In this document: positions 60,727 through 64,000 of the stretch, piece by piece | Layout of the letters: every line of letters begins with the position of its first letter | Position numbering within the stretch: the stretch's first letter is position 1 | From: Caprimulgus europaeus | Taxonomy: Eukaryota > Chordata > Aves > Caprimulgiformes > Caprimulgidae | Direction of reading: 5' to 3' | Assembly: GCA_907165065.1 (NCBI GenBank) | Contig: OU015523.1 | Coordinates: 124,185,023-124,249,022 of the forward strand | DNA: 64,000 bases | The notes under the pieces: generated by a model | The model's database searches: none | Seen by the model: only the letters and a program-made list of their open reading frames with translations | What the model was told of the DNA's origin: nothing | Position numbers and translations under genes: made by a program

Positions 60727-60925
60727 CTGAATGTAAGGAAAAAAATCTTCACTGAAAGGGTTCTGAGGCATTGGAAGGGGTTTCCCAGGGAGGTGGTGGA
60801 GTCCCCATCCCTGGAGGGATTTAAAAGATGGGTAGATGAAGTGTTCAGAGATCTGGTTTAGTAGTGGATGGACTTGATGATCTCAAAGGTCTTCTCCAAC
60901 CAAACGATTCTATGATTCTATGAAT
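60727..60925 (+). mobile_element. CR1 group B, 3' fragment
   Basis: AATGTAAGGAAAAAAATCTT, GTTCTGAGGCATTGGAAGGG, and a triple ATTCTATG-like terminus. Confidence 0.9.
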
Positions 60926-61747
60926 GTGACACCTATCAAGCTCTCTTCATCCTCAAACTACGTGTGCCACCTTCCCCTAGGCTCCCACTCAGCAGCCTCT
61001 TGATACTTCTCATGATTTTTCATCCCACTTTCACAAGTGCTGAACCTTTTCTTTCAGCTGGTGTGTCCCAGGAGCACCAAGTATTCACGTACCAATTCCA
61101 CCTAGACCAACCATCTTGCAGCCTGGAGGTGACACCACCTTCTTGCACAGCATTTATCCTTTCCTTGTACAAAGAATGATCATATTTTTCAGTAGAAAAT
61201 TGCAACTGCAGTCTTGGAAGCAGGTACAACACATGGCCAGGATTATTTTATAAGACCATTAGCAGAAGAGAAGATGCTTTGATGTGGGAACGGCACCGTG
61301 TTGGCAATGAATCTGTATCTTGGTGTCATTACATCTCAGCTCAGCAAGAAGTTACAAAGGCTCAGCCATATTCTCATGATTAAGGGCATCCAAAAATGAT
61401 TCTAGCTTATAATTTTCACTCATGAGAGTGACAAAGAAGAGAGAACTGTATTTCCTCAGGTATCTGTCTTCCATAACTCTATAGAACCCCCGTAACGCAG
61501 TCGCCTGTTTTACCGAGTGTATCATAAAATCAGTGTCAGAGCTGAATTCATTTCCCATGGCAGCCAAAACTTGCCTGAAGTAGCTCCAGACGTGACATTT
61601 TCAGACCAAATCTCAACATGCACCAATCACCCCACACCTATTTTGTGTCCTGCACGTGTATTTGCAGGTTGGGTTGTGGTGGTGGTTTGGTTTTCAGAGG
61701 GTTTTTTAATTATACAGAGGTTCACACATCTTTATCTCCAATATATT

Positions 61748-62178
61748 TCATAGAATGTTGTGAGTTGGAAGGACCCACAAGGATGATGGAGTCCAACTCC
61801 TGTCCCTGCACAGGACAATCCCAACATTCACACCATGGCCCTGAGGGCCTTGGCCAAATGCTGCTGGAATCTTGTCAGGCTTGGGGCCATGAGCACCTCC
61901 CTGGGGAGCCTGTGCCAGTGCTCCACCACCCTCTGCCTCAAGAACCTTTTCCTCATGGCCAACCTCACCCTCCCCTGCCACATCTTCCTGCCATGGCCTC
62001 TGCTCCTGGCGTTGGTGGCCGGAGAGAAGAGCTCAGCACCTGCCCCTCCTCTGCCCCTGGGGAGGAAGCTCCAGACCACGATGAGATCTCCTCTCAGCCT
62101 CCTCTTCTCCAGGCTGAACAACCCAAGTGCCTTCAGCCTCTCCTCACACAGCTTCTCCTCTAAACCCTTCACCAATTT
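61748..62178 (-). mobile_element. CR1 group E, 3' fragment with 115-codon frame
   Basis: TTTCATAGAATGTTGTGAGT to CTTCTCCTCTAAACCCTTCA. The minus frame reads KGLEEKLCEERLKALGLFSL then [19 protein letters not shown]. Confidence 0.94.
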
Positions 62179-62239
62179 GGCAGAACATGAATTGGTTACA
62201 ATTAGTTAATTATGGGGGAAGGGACCCATTGGAACTCAC

Positions 62240-62322
62240 ACTTGCAGGGTTGGGTTAATGATTGGACCTGATGATCTTACAGGTCTTTTCCAATCAAGGT
62301 AATTTGGGATTCTGTGATTTTG
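62240..62322 (+). mobile_element. CR1 group B, tip only
   Basis: GCAGGGTTGGGTTAATGATT, then GGTCTTTTCCAATCAAGG and GGGATTCTGTGATTTTG. Confidence 0.8.
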
Positions 62323-63837
62323 TATTTTTACCTGAATATGGAACCATTTGCCCTTTAGTGTCTTCCTAAGTCAAGATCAATGCAAGATAAAATGACAAGT
62401 CTTCTCCAAACCCCACAACAGCTCTGCTCCCTGACCACAGTCATGTTTTTAAGCACAGAAGAACTTAACAAATCTCCTGCTGACTACCAAGCAGTCTCAA
62501 AGAGGCAAGATATAAATTACCAAACCAAGCTGGATTCAAACCACAACAGGAAAGAAACCAAATCAGTGCTATTTGAATAAAATCAACCTTAAAGAATATC
62601 ACCATCATTTTCATTTTAAAGCCCTAGAATAAATGGGAAGTTCAGAAAAGGAAGTGACCACACCATTAATTCTTATTATTCTCCATGTTCTCATCACTAT
62701 GACTTTCAAAAGACCACTTTGCTTTTGAGATCCTTCCTCCAGGTCAACTCAATTTCTTTAGAGAAAAGAAGGAATGCCATTTGGTCATGTTAAAGATGGG
62801 GATGTCGAGGGACACTTACTGGAACAACCCCTCAATATTTCACCTAAGAATTAAAAGGAAAGAGCTCCAAGAGATTGGTGTCATCAGGACTTGGTATTTT
62901 ATCTGTTTGAAAATGCTTTCAAGTCATTTTCCAAAAAGCTTTTTGGTGTCATTTGTGTGGGCTTTCAGGAGATTAAAGAAAATGTAGATGTAGGGGTTTT
63001 TTTTTTTCAGAGGAAAATGGGTTGAAAGAGAAATGGGCTAAAAGTAATTTATTAGAGGTCAAGGGCACAACGTGGCCAAGTGAGACTTAAAATTGAGGAT
63101 TTTTTCCAGGAAATTTTAGGAAGAGGCAATGCAATTACTCTAAGAGGAACCAGCTGGATTTCCCATCCCATGCTGAAGTACTTGCTTTCAAACTGTAGAT
63201 ATTTACATATGGAAGGAGGTCAGGAGGGATTAAGCAAGTACATATATCACCTGATTAGGTATGCAAGTTCAGGACGTTAGAAGGACTTATTTAATGAATA
63301 TTCAAGAAGGTTTTTGCTTCCCAAAGGTTGTGAAAAATTGAATATATAGCAGAAATCTGGTCAGAAAACTAAAGATCCCACCAGCATCCACCTGTTTCAG
63401 GGTGAAATCAGACTTTTTTGAATTTTTTAATTAGCTTTTCCATTTTACTTTGTGGAAATAGAGTTAAAGAATAAAGGGGAATATAAACAGGCAAGGAAAG
63501 AAAAACTATGACCTGACAAGGACGTGGTCATTACTGACTGGATGTGAATGTTTAACAAAAGCAGATGCCACTTCCTAATTATCCTTCTTAATCTGTCCAA
63601 TATTTAATAGAAGAGAGAATATCACACTGCAGGGCTTCAGCCTTGGGATAGACAACACAGGGAAATGATACAATCATCAGCTGCTTTCTTTGATTCACAC
63701 TTTGCTTCCTATCAAGAATGTCATTTAATTAGGAAATTAAAGGACACATGAGCTCAAGTGCAAGAGCAAACCAGCTTTCCAAGAAGAACATTGAACTGAA
63801 CTTTTACTAACTGATAGGTATTTAATATTTTGGATAA

Positions 63838-64000
63838 AAGGAAGAATTTCTTTGCTGAAAGGGTTCTGAGGCATTGGAAGGGGTTGCCCAGGGCAGTGGT
63901 GGAGTCCCCATCCCTGGAGGGATTGAAGAGTCGTGCAGACACAGTGCTGAGGGACATGGGTTAGTGTTGGGTTCATGGTTGGACTCAATGATTTTCTTTT
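63838..64000 (+). mobile_element. CR1 group B, 3' fragment running to the window edge
   Basis: AAGGAAGAATTTCTTTGCTG to GACTCAATGATTTTC. Nearly identical to 15340-15500, with the tip possibly completed beyond the window. Confidence 0.9.

Larger units (their letters stand above)
20470..64000 (-). other. FAM168A: FAM168A upstream intron(s), incomplete
   Basis: Right of the 81-bp exon no MNPVYSP-type start exon was found, so this is read as one or more large introns in the 5' part of the gene. Unique stretches longer than about 300 bp lie between the listed repeats: 20470-21278, 21736-22873, 23003-25080, 25413-26309, 26386-26756, 26937-27357, 27861-28674, 28880-29292, 29821-30790, 31610-32514, 33301-34469, 34499-34702, 35393-36221, 36558-37509, 38063-39184, 40288-41194, 42564-43404, 43526-43915, 44716-45344, 46448-47360, 48061-48839, 49439-50411, 50895-51396, 51923-52346, 52410-53227, 53606-54340, 56801-57496, 58636-59547, 59851-60565, 60926-61747 and 62323-63837. 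I see no further gene in them beyond the candidate exons and CpG-bearing patches listed separately. A separate gene hidden here cannot be excluded. Confidence 0.6.

Noticed and set aside
1..64000. CRISPR arrays, bacterial operons, phage or other prokaryotic systems
   Set aside because: The tandem arrays have no unique spacers, and the sequence is plainly vertebrate. The regular repeats are mini- and microsatellites.

Overview
The window is vertebrate nuclear DNA and almost certainly from a bird. It holds about 45 fragments of CR1 LINEs. These lack a poly(A) tail and end in short ATTCTATG-like repeats, and CR1 is the dominant retroposon of birds. It also holds LTR pieces of avian endogenous retrovirus type, and I see no L1, Alu or MIR-like sequence. 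The CR1 load is high for a bird and several copies are nearly identical, so a lineage with recent CR1 expansion (as reported for woodpeckers and relatives) would fit. That is inference, and I cannot name the species.

The only host gene I can support is FAM168A (TCRP1), on the minus strand. Two coding exons are clear: 20389-20469 (81 bp) and 9875-10000 (126 bp). Both are phase 1-1 with good splice sites, and they join in frame to give ...[15 protein letters not shown]... The start-codon exon (MNPVYSP... in mammals, from memory) is not found and should lie beyond 64000. The remaining 3' coding exons should lie left of position 1. The whole window is therefore read as FAM168A intron plus two exons, with transcription running from high to low coordinates. 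Two further exon-like segments on the same strand, 26310-26385 (76 bp) and 44659-44715 (57 bp), have convincing splice signals but no homology I recognise.

Layout. 1-9874: 3'-side intron with a 700-bp G-rich (GGGAT)n array, CR1 pieces including a reverse-transcriptase fragment, a 13-bp minisatellite and a TATAAA hexamer array. 9875-20469: the two exons and their intron, with a collapsed solo LTR and nine CR1 pieces. 20470-44000: intron with CR1 pieces, a compound AT microsatellite starting with a 66-bp perfect palindrome, an LTR at about 30960-31609 and an old CR1 at 32515-33300. 44000-64000: the densest repeat zone, with nested CR1s, a (CTCTT)n pyrimidine tract, a 24-bp array carrying repeated splice-donor consensus, a second LTR with a 49-bp internal expansion, a CR1 reverse-transcriptase fragment and an 11-bp minisatellite.

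CR1 groups used below, by their 3' tips: A, tip reading TGGTTTGGGTTGGAAGGGAC on the complementary strand with a GCCAGCAGCAGGG body; B, GGTTGGAAAAGACCTTT; C, GGATTGGAAGGGACCTCGAA; D, GGGGTTGGAAGGGACCTCAG; E, GTGAGTTGGAAGGACCCAC. These are my own labels, not Repbase names.

Most long open frames here are either CR1 ORF2 remnants or tandem repeats whose period is not a multiple of three. I see no RNA gene, no CRISPR array and no multi-gene system. The most interesting leads are the two candidate exons, the splice-donor array and several structure-prone repeats.
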